The notes beneath the pieces were generated by a model that was given only the letters and a program-made list of their open reading frames with translations, ran no database searches and had not been told where the DNA came from. The position numbers and the translations under genes were made by a program. A DNA stretch of 51,017 nucleotides, from contig NW_027192221.1 in NCBI RefSeq assembly GCF_041956535.1, positions 150,397-201,413 on the forward strand, written 5' to 3'. Below are positions 1 to 9,806 of the stretch, in pieces. The DNA is from Calcarisporiella thermophila CBS 279.70. Taxonomy: Eukaryota; Calcarisporiellomycota. Position 1 is the stretch's first letter. Each line of letters opens with the position of its first letter.

Positions 1-1367
1 CCATCGTTATCTGCGGTCACGTCGATTCCGGAAAGTCGACCACCACCGGTCGTCTGCTCTTCGAGCTCGGCGGTATTCCTGAGCGTGAAATGGAAAAGCT
101 GAAGCAGGAGGCTGACCGTCTTGGCAAGAGCTCTTTCGCCTTCGCCTTCTACATGGACCGTCAGAAAGATGAGCGTGAGCGTGGTGTGACCATTGCCTGC
201 ACCACCAAGGAGTTCTTCACAGACAACTGGCACTACACCATCATCGACGCCCCCGGCCACAGGGATTTCATCAAGAACATGATTTCCGGAGCCGCCCAGG
301 CTGATGTCGCCCTCCTCATGGTGCCCGCCGACGGTAACTTCACCACCGCCATCCAGAAGGGAGACCACAAGGCCGGAGAAATCCAGGGCCAGACCCGCCA
401 GCACGCTCGTCTCCTCAACTTGCTCGGTGTCAAGCAGCTCATTGTTGGTGTCAACAAGATGGACTCCGACACCGCCGGCTACAAGGAGGAGCGCTATAAC
501 GAAATCCGCGACGAAATGAGGAACATGCTTGTCAAGGTCGGATGGAAGAAGGAGTTCGTCGAGCAGTCCGTCCCCATCATCCCCATCTCCGGTTGGGTTG
601 GTGACAACTTGCTCAAGAAGTCCGAAAAGATGCCCTGGTGGAAGGGTCAGGAGGTCGTCAAGGCCGACGGCTCCAAGGTCAAGGTTGAGACCCTCCTCAA
701 CGCCTTGAACGACATGGCCTCCCTCCCCGCCCGCAAGGACGACGCTCCCCTCCGTCTCCCCGTCTCCGGTATCTACAAGATCAAGGGTGTCGGTGACGTT
801 ATTGCCGGACGTGTCGAGCAGGGTGTCCTCGTGCCCAACTCTGAGGTTGTCTTCCTCCCCACCCACACCGCCGCCAACCCTTGCGTTGGTAAGGTCTTCA
901 CCATCGAAATGCACCACAAGCGTTTCGAGAAGGCCCACACCGGTGACAACGTCGGTATGAACGTGAAGAACTTGGACAAGAACAACATGCCCCGCACTGG
1001 TGACGTCATGGTCCTCAAGTCGGACACCACCCTCAAGCCCGTCAAGAACTTCACCGCCCAGATCCAGACCCTCGACATTCCCGGAGAGGTCAAGCCTGGA
1101 TACTCCCCCATCGGTTTCGTCCGCTGCGGTCGCTCCGCATGCAAGATGATCTCCATCAAGTGGAAGATCGGCAAGGAGACTGGCCGCAAGAAGCTCGAGA
1201 ACCCCCACTCCCTCAAGGCCAACGAGGCCGCCGAGGTCGTGTTCGAGCCCATCCAGCCCCTCGTCGTCGACACCTTCCAGAACTGCGAGGGTCTCTCCCG
1301 TATCGCCTTCTTGGACGGAAACACCGCTGTCATGTTGGGCAAGGTCGTTGCTGTCGAGCACAAGTAA
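1..1367 (+). CDS. EFL: Elongation factor-like GTPase EFL (5' truncated)
   Basis: This GTPase delivers aminoacyl-tRNA to the ribosome in lineages that have lost EF-1alpha. Reading starts at base 3; 454 residues are present and about ten N-terminal codons lie outside the window. Visible motifs are the P-loop GHVDSGKST, switch region DERERGVTIA, DAPGHRDF, and the guanine-specificity motif NKMD. It is EFL rather than EF-1alpha: it has GRLLFELGGIPERE, FAFYMDRQKDERERG, GNFTTAIQKGDHKAGEIQGQ and MPWWKGQEV, where EF-1alpha reads YKCGGIDKR and so on. No intron is visible. Codons are strongly C/G-ending, as in highly expressed genes. An AATAAA lies at 1431, 64 bp past the stop. The EFL class follows from sequence signatures I recognise; confidence is high. 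Confidence 0.96.
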   Translation, partial: IVICGHVDSGKSTTTGRLLFELGGIPEREMEKLKQEADRLGKSSFAFAFYMDRQKDERERGVTIACTTKEFFTDNWHYTIIDAPGHRDFIKNMISGAAQADVALLMVPADGNFTTAIQKGDHKAGEIQGQTRQHARLLNLLGVKQLIVGVNKMDSDTAGYKEERYNEIRDEMRNMLVKVGWKKEFVEQSVPIIPISGWVGDNLLKKSEKMPWWKGQEVVKADGSKVKVETLLNALNDMASLPARKDDAPLRLPVSGIYKIKGVGDVIAGRVEQGVLVPNSEVVFLPTHTAANPCVGKVFTIEMHHKRFEKAHTGDNVGMNVKNLDKNNMPRTGDVMVLKSDTTLKPVKNFTAQIQTLDIPGEVKPGYSPIGFVRCGRSACKMISIKWKIGKETGRKKLENPHSLKANEAAEVVFEPIQPLVVDTFQNCEGLSRIAFLDGNTAVMLGKVVAVEHK

Positions 1368-3074
1368 ACCGTTTTCTTTTTCCATTCTTCTGAAGTCGGA
1401 AGTCATTTGATTGGCATTTTTTTGGGAGTAAATAAAAAAAAACTATGTTATAATAGAAATAAAAATTAAAAATTTCTAATAAGTTGAAGTTTTTGTTGGA
1501 AGCATTTGGCGCGTTTAGTTTTCTGAATCCTTCTCTCATCCTCTTTAATGTAGTTGCTTTCTGTCCCCTTTCACCAAGCAAACAATAAAATAAAAAATAT
1601 ATATATATCTATTTTGCGCCTCTCCGTGTGCGCTAAGACCGCGTGAACCGGCCCTGGTAAAGACCGATGCCCAATCCCACCCCGACGAAACCATTGTGAG
1701 ATGATGCTAAAAGTAAACAATATCAGCTTCACAAACGCGATATTCTGTGGGCTTTGGATGAGAAAGGGTGAGCAAGCAGAAAAGCCAGATGGTTGGGACC
1801 GAGATTTAACCCAGTATCACGTATCGCTTCCTCCTTTTTGTATTACTGCCAATTGAGCCATGCCACCTAGTGTGGAATATGACTTTCTCCGTATCGACTA
1901 TTTGCGCGCTCCCGCCTTGCCCCTATCGTTGTTCCTTAATGGCCATGAACGGCTGCCCTCTGGTGATGCAGGTTTCCAACACGACGGCCCGCTCTCATAA
2001 AATAAAATAAAGTCAAGAATCGAGGTGTATCGGGCAGAAGCACGTTCCTAGGAAGGAGCGGATCACATTGATGGCCACCAGAGCAGATCCTTTGACAAAC
2101 CTTGGAATACAGCCTTTGATCGGCTATTCCAAACACAAAACGTGCAGGCTTTAACTTTTTTTTTTCAGTTGTTGTTTATAAGCAAGGCTTCCAAATTTGA
2201 AATTCGGCCCAAAGGCACTCTTTTCCTCCTTAAATGGGTCATGCTTAAGAAGAGTTGGATACGGTCAAGAACGGGGTTAGAGTTTATATCTTGGGCTTCA
2301 GCTGGTGTCAACCACAAATAAACACACAGGTTGAAACTTTGGTAGCAATGACTGTCGACTAGCAGTGAGGGGGGTAGGCAAGCAGGCTACATTGTGGCCA
2401 ACGTTACATTTTCTGACGGGCTTGCACGGTCCTCCGGCTGCTCACTGACCAAGACATGGAAAAATGCTTGGGAAGGGAGAGGCTTTTCAAACCTCTGGTT
2501 TATTAAAGGTTTCAGTCCTCCTTCGCTTGGCCATTGGAGGCTATGGGCGATCAACATCGACCCCAAAGACCTTTGTTGAGCGGTTGCAAGGAATTCCATA
2601 TATTTACGGGCAGAAAAACCAGCTTTCCTATATTATTATTAAGGGGGATTTTTGCATTGTATCCATAGAATATATACAGAAACCAAGAATGTAAAAATCG
2701 AGGGGAGGGTAGGAAAATAGGTACCAAGGAAGTGGAGAAAACTACAAATATCAAGGAGGAAAAGAAGACATACATCATTCAAACATATTAGAAGAGATAG
2801 AGTAACTAACAAAAGCAAAGCGCAAGTACTTCCTCTTCCCCTATCCCCTCCCCTCCCCTCTCCTCCTCCCCTTTCAAGGAAGACACAAAACAAATATTAC
2901 ACAGTCGAAAGGGATCGACAAGGAGGGGAATGATTAAAAGGGGGGGGGATATAACATAACAAAACAAGCACGGAATGAAACGCAGGCAAACCCAGAGCAT
3001 ATCAAATGTATAACCAGACGATAAATAGAATAAAACAACCCGAGGCAAAAAAAAAGGCACGCCCTTTTGTCATT
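1368..3074. other. Intergenic region between two convergent genes
   Basis: This stretch holds the 3' flanks of EFL (+) and the Crz1-like gene (-). It is AT-rich near 1430-1610, with a short (AT)n run near 1597, a strong C/T tract at about 2829-2875 and an eight-G run near 2940. Short open frames exist on both strands but none has convincing composition, splice context or a recognisable domain. Confidence 0.6.
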
Positions 3075-4349
3075 CTAGCTCTCCTTCGAGGACTTCAGCG
3101 CGCGGGAACAGCCGCCCGTTTCGATCCGCAGATGCCGGTTGAGCGCGTCCTGCCGAGCAAAGGCCTTTCCACAGTTCTTGCAAGAGTAGGGGCGCACGCC
3201 GCTATGCAGCTTATAGTGCCGATTGCGGTCGTGCTGGCGTGAGAAGGCCTTGTCACAGCCGGGATGCGAGCACTGGAAGGGCCTCTCCATGGTGTGGGTG
3301 CGGAGGTGCGAGCGAAGGTTGTAGGGGCGGGTGAAAGTTTTGTCGCAGCCAGAGACGCTACAGCGGTAGGGGCCGCCCTTGGCGCGCTTGGACGGAGAGC
3401 CTGGGGAGGTGCGAGGGAGAGAGAACTGCAGGACCCCGTGCATGGGCTGCGCCGTGGACGGGAGGATGTAGGCGGGCTTTGGCGACCCGGCGGAGGACGA
3501 GGCGTTAATCCGCGGGGGGGGAGGGTAGGGAGTGAGGGTGGAGCGGGCGGTGGAGGGACTAGAGTCGGCGGGGTCGGGGCCTGTTTTTGGAGAGGGGGAA
3601 TGGGGCTTGGAGGTGGGCTGAAGGTCCTGGGCCGCGACAAAATTGATCACCAGGGCAGGATCGAGCGGCAGCTTGACGTCCTCGGGGCCGGGGCTTACAA
3701 GGGAGGGGCTGTGCTGAGCGGGGCCCATCTCGGAGATGTTGGACGAGACCACAGGGGGGGACGACACGTAGCCCTCCATCGGACGAAAGTCGGCGGGCAT
3801 GCTGCTGTCGTTCAGCTGGGGCAGCAGTGCAAGCATCTCCATGCCCATCATCGAGTCCTCAAAACTCGATCGGGGGAAGAGATAGGGGTCGCAGCTCGGC
3901 TCGAGATCACCCTCCCACCCGCGGGCAAGCAGGGCGCCGTCACCACCGGGCTGGCCGACGGCGATGTCCGCGGGCGGCAGCTCCAAAGCATTGGCGGGAG
4001 TGGCAAGCGCGGAGGAGTCGGTCAGCGCAGGGCTCGGATACACAATGGGCTCGTTGGGTCGTCGCAGCGAGGAGGGGGAGGAATTGAGCAGGAACGGGCT
4101 CAAATAGGAGAGTGCGGCGCTTGCATTGGCAGAGACCGAGGACGAGGGGGGAGTCAAGAGCATGGTGAAATTGGGGGAGGAATTAGAGGGGGAGGCGGAG
4201 AAAGGCGGCACACTAGGATCTAACGCGTTGATGTCGCGTTCCTCGCATGAGGTTGGCCGCTGGGGATGGGGATGGGGATGCAGAGGTTCATGCTGATGCT
4301 GGCGAAGACCTTCGGGATGGGATTGGAGCTGGAGAAGGAACGACTCCAT
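3075..4349 (-). CDS. Crz1/PrzA-like C2H2 zinc-finger transcription factor
   Basis: The protein is 424 aa, single exon. The last ~95 residues carry three zinc fingers: YRCSVSGCDKTFTRPYNLRSHLRTH, FQCSHPGCDKAFSRQHDRNRH..., and a third that ends RHLRIETGGC, i.e. C2HC. Finger order, the linkers (HTMERPF, HSGVRPY), RPYNLRSHLRTH, RQHDR and the unusual ETGGC end match calcineurin-responsive Crz1/PrzA factors. The first ~320 residues are disordered and rich in Ser, Pro and Ala, with a His/Gln-rich start. A weak calcineurin-docking lookalike (PRINAS, compare PxIxIT) precedes the fingers, but its fifth position does not fit the consensus. The expected role is nuclear transcription factor under Ca2+/calcineurin control; control by calcineurin is inference from the finger class. 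The ORF runs uninterrupted from the ATG at 4349. Confidence 0.8.
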   Translation of the reverse strand: MESFLLQLQSHPEGLRQHQHEPLHPHPHPQRPTSCEERDINALDPSVPPFSASPSNSSPNFTMLLTPPSSSVSANASAALSYLSPFLLNSSPSSLRRPNEPIVYPSPALTDSSALATPANALELPPADIAVGQPGGDGALLARGWEGDLEPSCDPYLFPRSSFEDSMMGMEMLALLPQLNDSSMPADFRPMEGYVSSPPVVSSNISEMGPAQHSPSLVSPGPEDVKLPLDPALVINFVAAQDLQPTSKPHSPSPKTGPDPADSSPSTARSTLTPYPPPPRINASSSAGSPKPAYILPSTAQPMHGVLQFSLPRTSPGSPSKRAKGGPYRCSVSGCDKTFTRPYNLRSHLRTHTMERPFQCSHPGCDKAFSRQHDRNRHYKLHSGVRPYSCKNCGKAFARQDALNRHLRIETGGCSRALKSSKES

Positions 4350-7300
4350 TGAAGAGTGCTGTTCGAATGGCGGGGCCGCTGGTGCTTAGTCCGGAGGTTG
4401 TGGGGTCTTCTTTAGGAGCGCGATCTTGGGGAAGAATTGTGATGGCGAGGAGAATCCGCACACGCTACGTGGTGGAGACAGAGGAAACAAAAGGGAAGCG
4501 TCGGAGCGCGCGGGATTCTTTATATTTGTAAGGAAAGATCAATGTTAACCCTGCGCGGCCCTCCGGCGCCGGGCATTGGTCGACCGGTTTTGTTCATTCA
4601 AGGAGCATAAGTCCTCTCTTGCACCAGTTTCAGTCGACTCCCTCCGAGCTCAGTCCGATTTAACCTTAATTTTTGGCCCAACGAATTTGCGCCCGGAGAA
4701 AACAGAAAACACCGCAGAGAACTCTATCCGGCGCCAATGGGGAAATTGGGTGCCGATCCGTTGGGAGAGCGGAAGAATCCCGCTCCTCTACCTTCTTTGT
4801 GCTCCATTCAGACCGGATTTCCGCCCCCTCGACCCACACTCCTGGCCGTCGCCAGCGAGACAGCCGTCAACGCAATCCCGGCATGTGGCTCCCCCCGCAG
4901 TGCGGCCGCCCGCGATCGCTGGCCGCGTCGCCCGCCCGTCCCCCCCTCCACCGGATTCTTTTCTCCTTGCGCCCCCGTTCGCTTCTTCCCCCTTCACTGC
5001 TTGCTCCTCTTCCAGCTTCCCTCTGCTCTATCTTGTGCTCTTCGGGGCCCAGATTCCTCCGCTCTGGCAAGCTTTTTTATTGCGCATGCGGAACGTCTAT
5101 GCCTAAATAGGCGCACCCGCCACAGAGCCACAATCCATGCCATCTAATCCCTCATGCCACAACCCTTTTGTGTTGCGCCGAGAAGGCGAGCCATGCTTTG
5201 TCATTGGGCAAGGACCTCGTCCAAGCACTAAAATCTAGCTTGTTTTCTCTCCAGCGCGTGTTTTCCCCAAATCTTCTCACTGTATAGGAGAGGAGAAAAG
5301 AAAACCGTACCCTTTTGTTTAACTTAATTAAGGGAGGAAAGCTCAAGCAACCCGGTTGAGAGGCTGCGTCACTTTGGATACAAAAAAAAAAAAGCTCTGC
5401 AATGCGGGGCCGTTTCTCTTTGGCGGAAATGCCCCGGTTCGGAGTGTAAAGAAGGCTAACTTGAGGCTCTGAACATTGTTCCGAGAGGCCACAGGATAAG
5501 CTCGTCCAGCTTGCGTGGGGGAGGGCCAGAATGGGATGTGCAGAGAGCACTGGGTTTGATTGGAAGAGGATCTGGGGCATGGGAGGGGAGCTGAAAAGGT
5601 TTGACGGAATAAGAGAGCGGGAGAGGGTGGCTTGAGAGCCTTGACAGCATTGGCCGTTTTGAAATTGGCCTTGAGGTTGATGGGGAGAGAAGGTGGGCCG
5701 AGTGCGTGCTCGGGAAGCCCCGAGCTGGGGTGAAGAGTCTGGTGGAAACGCAAGGGGGGAAGCGCGGCAGCGGCGAGTGTGTTTGCGTGTGGGAGAAAGC
5801 ACCGGTGCTTGGCAAGGCGCTAGAGCTTTTGCCAAGCATGGCCCGAGATGTTGATGAGGCCGCTGAATAGGGTGCGTCCATCTCATGCCCTTCTCTAGGC
5901 CGATTTTCGTTATGGTCCTACGCGCGCGGCAGCTACGTCATCGTGTTCATCCAGAAGCGCTTTGTGGTTGGATTTGTCATAGTGTGAGGGGGGAACGGCA
6001 TATTCGTACTACGCGCGTGGTTGCGCTAGAAGGTTAAGCTTCGCGGAAAGAAATGTTCCATGGTCACTGTAGAAAAAATAATGCACCGTTATGAAAGAAT
6101 GGCTTGATAAGGAGATATTATTTCTCGGGGTTGTCCTACCAGCCAGAACTGAAGAGGGCCACCTCTCTGTGCTACTAGGATTAATAATACAAGGGAGCTC
6201 GCCATCACCCCACTCCATGGTCCGGAAGGAGCAACCTCTGACATCAGCTGAGTTAGCGAGGGAGAGGTGGGGAATTAACTCGTGCCGAAAAAGATGCAAG
6301 GGGTTTAGGCAGCCGGGCGGAAAGGAAATACAACAAGCTCTAGCGGCAGGAGAGCCCGCCGGTCACGTGCGGTCCAAATGGATAAGGAGTGTTCATTTCG
6401 AGAGAGGATGCTAATTATAAAATCTACGGCAGAGATGGTTATTAAAAGATCTTAGGTTAAGCTGAATCCGGTTTATGCTGGATCTTCTACAGAAAGAGAG
6501 AGAGCGAAGAAGAGAGAGGCAAACGATGAATAAGCTCAATCATGCAGGAGGATGCTCTGACGGGCTTGCACTTATGACGTACAGATGCCAGCGATGGTTT
6601 AGCAACAAGGGCTGGGTGGCGAAACTCTAACATCCTGTTGGAAAACGAGCATGGCCGCCTATTTGTAGTTAGCGCGGGGCCACTAGTCAGATGCCCTCAT
6701 GGAGGGATATTGGGGGGCAAGAGAGGAAGGAGGTGAGGGTCGTTACGGAGCTCTCAACGATAGGATCGCTTTGAGGTTGCTTATAGCCATGTCCAGGGGG
6801 TAGCTTTGTCATCGCTCTCTACCAAGGATGGATTATATTCTGGCACTCCACCAGCTGACCCAGCATATCCTGCCGTAGCTGTAGTATTAGTAGTGTTCGT
6901 GGCGTGGTTCGGGAAGGAGAGACACGAGTCTAGATTATACGCTATAAGAGCAATCTGAAAAGCCTGCTGAATGAAGCTTAATAGAATGGGGGGAAACGCT
7001 CTGTGGGTGGCTTACTGAAGGCTTGGCAAGAATCGGTTCTGATCGACATCCCCTCGGATGGGAGGTCAGATTCCCCAGCCATCGGGCAAGTTGAAATCGA
7101 GATTCAATTTTCAGTGAGCGCGATTGAAATCCAAACCTTCAAAATCCCATCCATAACATTCTGTTTTGGGCTAAGCGTTACTCCAGAATTCTGATATTTT
7201 CACCCGACCACTATCATGTTTTTTTTTTCGCCTTTTTTCCCGGCTCTCGAAGCATTGCGGTTTGATTTTGCTCGAGAGGCAGCTAGTCTAAATATCCTCA

Positions 7301-7386
7301 ATACGCATCGCACATCTTGGTTTGTCTCGTCCTCCACTGCACGCTTGCCGCTTATGGTTTTTAGGGAAGGCGGCTATTAACACTGG
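4350..7386. other. Long region without a convincing gene
   Basis: About 3 kb separates two divergently transcribed genes. The part next to the Crz1-like start (4350-5150) is GC-rich and pyrimidine-rich on the plus strand, consistent with a long promoter or leader. Several overlapping open frames exist on both strands with low-complexity Ser/Pro composition. The best one is listed separately at 5456-5881. From 5900 to 7380 the sequence is mixed with no recognisable protein, tRNA or repeat. Confidence 0.5.
5456..5881 (-). CDS. Doubtful 141-aa Ser/Pro-rich ORF
   Basis: The ORF starts with an ATG and would encode a disordered Ser/Pro/Leu-rich protein ending KLDELILWPLGTMFRASS. It is overlapped by a longer open frame in another phase (5152-5886), whose composition is no better, so coding status is unclear. 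No family recognised. It is recorded only because it is the most protein-like frame in a 3 kb gap. Confidence 0.2.
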   Translation of the reverse strand: MDAPYSAASSTSRAMLGKSSSALPSTGAFSHTQTHSPLPRFPPCVSTRLFTPARGFPSTHSAHLLSPSTSRPISKRPMLSRLSSHPLPLSYSVKPFQLPSHAPDPLPIKPSALCTSHSGPPPRKLDELILWPLGTMFRASS

Positions 7387-8277
7387 ATGACCTCTGCGTC
7401 TCAATTTGTCTCTAACGCGACACGCCTCGCCACCCTCTCGCCACCCCTGCCTCCCTCCTCGGAGAGCAGCATCCACGCCGACAGGATGATCCCGCCCTTC
7501 TCTTATACTCTGCATTACGAACTAGTCCCCTCTTCCCCTTCTGTCCTAACGGTAAGGGACGGAGGGCGAGATCGGTGGAGATTGGAGCAAACGTGTTTGC
7601 GATGCACGGATGGGGCCGTGGTGTGGGAGATGGCCGAGGACATGGAGCCTGTGGCTGAAGATGGCAATGGTGCGGCGGCCCACGGGTGGTGGGTGAGAAG
7701 CAAATCCGGGAGGAAGCGGGTCTTTCTACAAGGGGAGGCCGGGGGAATCCGCTTCGAGCTGGAGGGGAAGGTCTACTCGTGGAAAGAAAACTCAATCGTG
7801 GGTGAACCGCCGTTACGCGTTTCCCATGGTATGCGGGCAGCATCTCCTATAGACCATGGCCGAACACAAGGGCGTGGCCCTCCAACAGAGATGGTGTGCA
7901 TGGACGAGGGGAACACAAGGAAAATCGCGGAGTGGAAGCGGGGGGAGTTTGTGGTCGAGGCTGCCATTGCGGAAACGGTCCTCTTGGAGCTGTTGCTGTA
8001 TAGTGCCGTGGTGGCTTTGATCCATATCCACTCCGAAAGGGCCCTTGCCGGCTTGAGGGATGAGGACGGGGAGGCATCCGTCGACGAGGCCGAGGTGAGG
8101 CCGAGTCTCTCCTCCTATGCAGAAACCTTGGCTAGCTACACCACCTCTGGGAGTCTGGAGTTGGTGAACCAATGGCCCCTGTGCTGCTGTGAGACGCCGG
8201 GGCTGTCCTGCTGCTTGGACGAGGGCTGGTGCGGAGCGTGTGCCTATCGCATTCGCAAATGCTGTATTATACTCTGA
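7387..8277 (+). CDS. Uncharacterised protein with C-terminal CaaX box
   Basis: This is a 296-aa single-exon ORF of unrecognised family. An N-terminal low-complexity stretch (residues 1-35) is followed by a beta-rich core with many short alternating strands (FSYTLHYELVPS..., KRVFLQGEAGGIRFELEGKVY), perhaps a tubby/scramblase-like fold; that is only an impression. A hydrophobic helix (about residues 197-215, ETVLLELLLYSAVVALIHIH) follows, then an acidic linker. The tail is Cys-rich (WPLCCCETPGLSCC) and ends RIRKCCIIL. The last four residues, CIIL, form a CaaX box; with X=Leu, geranylgeranylation by GGTase I is expected, and the basic RIRK and adjacent cysteines favour membrane attachment and palmitoylation. 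An in-frame Met at 7483 could be an alternative start. Confidence 0.65.
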   Translation: MTSASQFVSNATRLATLSPPLPPSSESSIHADRMIPPFSYTLHYELVPSSPSVLTVRDGGRDRWRLEQTCLRCTDGAVVWEMAEDMEPVAEDGNGAAAHGWWVRSKSGRKRVFLQGEAGGIRFELEGKVYSWKENSIVGEPPLRVSHGMRAASPIDHGRTQGRGPPTEMVCMDEGNTRKIAEWKRGEFVVEAAIAETVLLELLLYSAVVALIHIHSERALAGLRDEDGEASVDEAEVRPSLSSYAETLASYTTSGSLELVNQWPLCCCETPGLSCCLDEGWCGACAYRIRKCCIIL

Positions 8278-8658
8278 GGGTGATCCCCTCCAGAGAGGAG
8301 CAGAGTTCCATCGTTTCTTGTATTTATAAATAAGCTCTTTGTATCGTGTTTTGCTTTTATCCGCTCATTTGCTATACCCCTACTTCTGTACGTTTCCAAT
8401 GTTCCAATAGTCAATCAATAAACAGGCTGCTAAGGGGGCAAATGGAATGGGCCCCCACGCAGTTATGTATTTACAATAACATATCCACCCCTACCGCCAT
8501 TAAAAAACTACACTAATAATTACAATACAAGCCATTTTGGAAAGAAAACACACTAAAGAATGCTGAAAAAAAAATAAAAAATTCGCTTTTGAGGGTGATG
8601 CGTTTAGATAATTATATATATAGATGTAGATGGATGGAAGTAGCCATGGCGCTTCCAT

Positions 8659-9150
8659 TTACCGCATCCAACCTAACGGCATCAAGGGTGGGTCGTGCTT
8701 CGCCCGTTTTTGAGCGTTCATCCTCTCGATGTATATTTGGGTGATATCGGCTAGCGGAACCCTTGCTTGGACCGCGCTGTTCCGCTTCTTCTTGGGATGG
8801 TGGAGGACATTAACGTAGTGACCTCTACATGCATCCCAGTTCTCTTTGTTGCCATCGAGGGCAGTGTCGCATGGAGATGGTGGCAAGCGATGGGCGCAAC
8901 GGCGCGTGTAAGGAGCAGCTCGCTGCTCCTTGCGCCTTGTTGATTTACCGGTGTGCAGATGCACCGATGTTGATTTTACGGGGGAGGATGCGGGACGCGC
9001 GGGGAGACTGAGGAGCGTGGGTGCTGGGCATTGAGCGGGAAGGAGCGCCAAGAGCGAGTCCGAGTTAAGGAAAGAACTTGCCAACATGATGTGCCCGAAT
9101 AGAGTATATTTCAATGGAAGAGGAGAAGGAAAGGGAGGAAGAAGATTCAA
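8659..9150 (-). CDS. Small protein with KEN-box and D-box motifs
   Basis: This 163-aa ORF is of unrecognised family. Residues 102-104 are KEN (context DGNKENWDACRG) and residues 130-138 read RVPLADITQ, which fits the cyclin-type destruction box RxxLxDIxN/Q. Basic clusters HHPKKKRNS (117-125) and NAQKRAKH flank the D-box and could act in nuclear import. The N-terminal 20 residues are hydrophobic; an alternative start is Met22. It is convergent with the CaaX-protein gene. Known: KEN and D boxes are recognised by APC/C-Cdc20/Cdh1. Inferred: this is a cell-cycle-regulated protein. Short ORF, so coding status itself is moderately certain. Confidence 0.5.
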   Translation of the reverse strand: MNLLPPFPSPLPLKYTLFGHIMLASSFLNSDSLLALLPAQCPAPTLLSLPARPASSPVKSTSVHLHTGKSTRRKEQRAAPYTRRCAHRLPPSPCDTALDGNKENWDACRGHYVNVLHHPKKKRNSAVQARVPLADITQIYIERMNAQKRAKHDPPLMPLGWMR

Positions 9151-9806
9151 TTAGGGTTGCTCTTGAGCAAAGCGGAATAAAAAAATAACGTTTTGGATTT
9201 CAGAACGCTGACGGGATGTGATTCATGGGGGGTAATGAGGTTGGGGACAATGTAAAACAAGGATGGTTGCTACAGTGGATAAAAAGAAGCAGTCGAGTCA
9301 CAGGCAGGGTCAAAGGGAACAATGCCGGTGGCCGTGATGGAAGTGAGGAGGAAAGCAAGAAGTGGCATCCCGGTCCATCTTCCCCCCCGCTCTTTTATCT
9401 CACAGGACTTTGATGACGTCTTTGTGGCAGCAAGCGAAGAGGGTGAAAAAAAAATTTCGCGACTAATAGCAAATTGCAATTTCCTTATTTGCACGCCTTT
9501 TTTCGTAAAGAAAACGAGGTTGTGACTGCACCACGCGACATTTTCGTGTTGTGCAGTCACGACGGCCGGCGTTGATTTGCGAGCTGGCCCAGCCAAAGCC
9601 CTATGGAGACACGGCTCCAGGATTTTTCTGTTTTCGCAGAGAAGAGAAACTTTAATCTTTGTGAGGCCGGCAATGCAGCCCATCCTCAGTACTAGCGGAA
9701 GTTCTAGGTAGTATAACAAGTGTATCACTAAAAAACGATAAAAGAGAAAATGGGAAAAAAAAAAGGACAACACAGAACAACACATGGTACAACAAAAACA
9801 AAAACC
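9151..9806. other. Intergenic region with a near-palindrome
   Basis: The stretch between the 3' end of MET5 and the 5' end of the KEN/D-box ORF carries a 45 bp imperfect palindrome at 9519-9563, listed separately. A 171-aa minus-strand frame (9270-9785) crosses it, but its sequence is low-complexity and unlike any family I know. Confidence 0.5.
9519..9563. repeat. 45 bp imperfect palindrome with 10 bp perfect arms
   Basis: The arms GTGACTGCAC (9522-9531) and GTGCAGTCAC (9551-9560) are perfect reverse complements. The 19 bases between them pair mostly as well around a centre at 9541, with two mismatches and one G-T, and pairing resumes outside the arms at 9519-9520 with 9562-9563. It lies ~370 bp upstream of the KEN/D-box ORF and ~245 bp downstream of the MET5 stop. 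It could be a dimeric regulator site or an RNA hairpin; function unknown. Confidence 0.7.

Noticed and set aside
773-1363. 196-codon minus-strand frame
   Set aside because: Antisense shadow of the EFL gene.
3264-4223. 319-codon plus-strand frame, Gly/Arg-rich
   Set aside because: Antisense to the Crz1-like gene, low-complexity GGRG text with no domain.
5152-5886. 244-codon minus-strand frame
   Set aside because: Low-complexity, no motifs, and overlapped by another equally open frame; not enough for a gene call.
9270-9785. 171-codon minus-strand frame downstream of MET5
   Set aside because: Starts in T-rich DNA giving Phe/Leu runs, no motif, crosses the palindrome.
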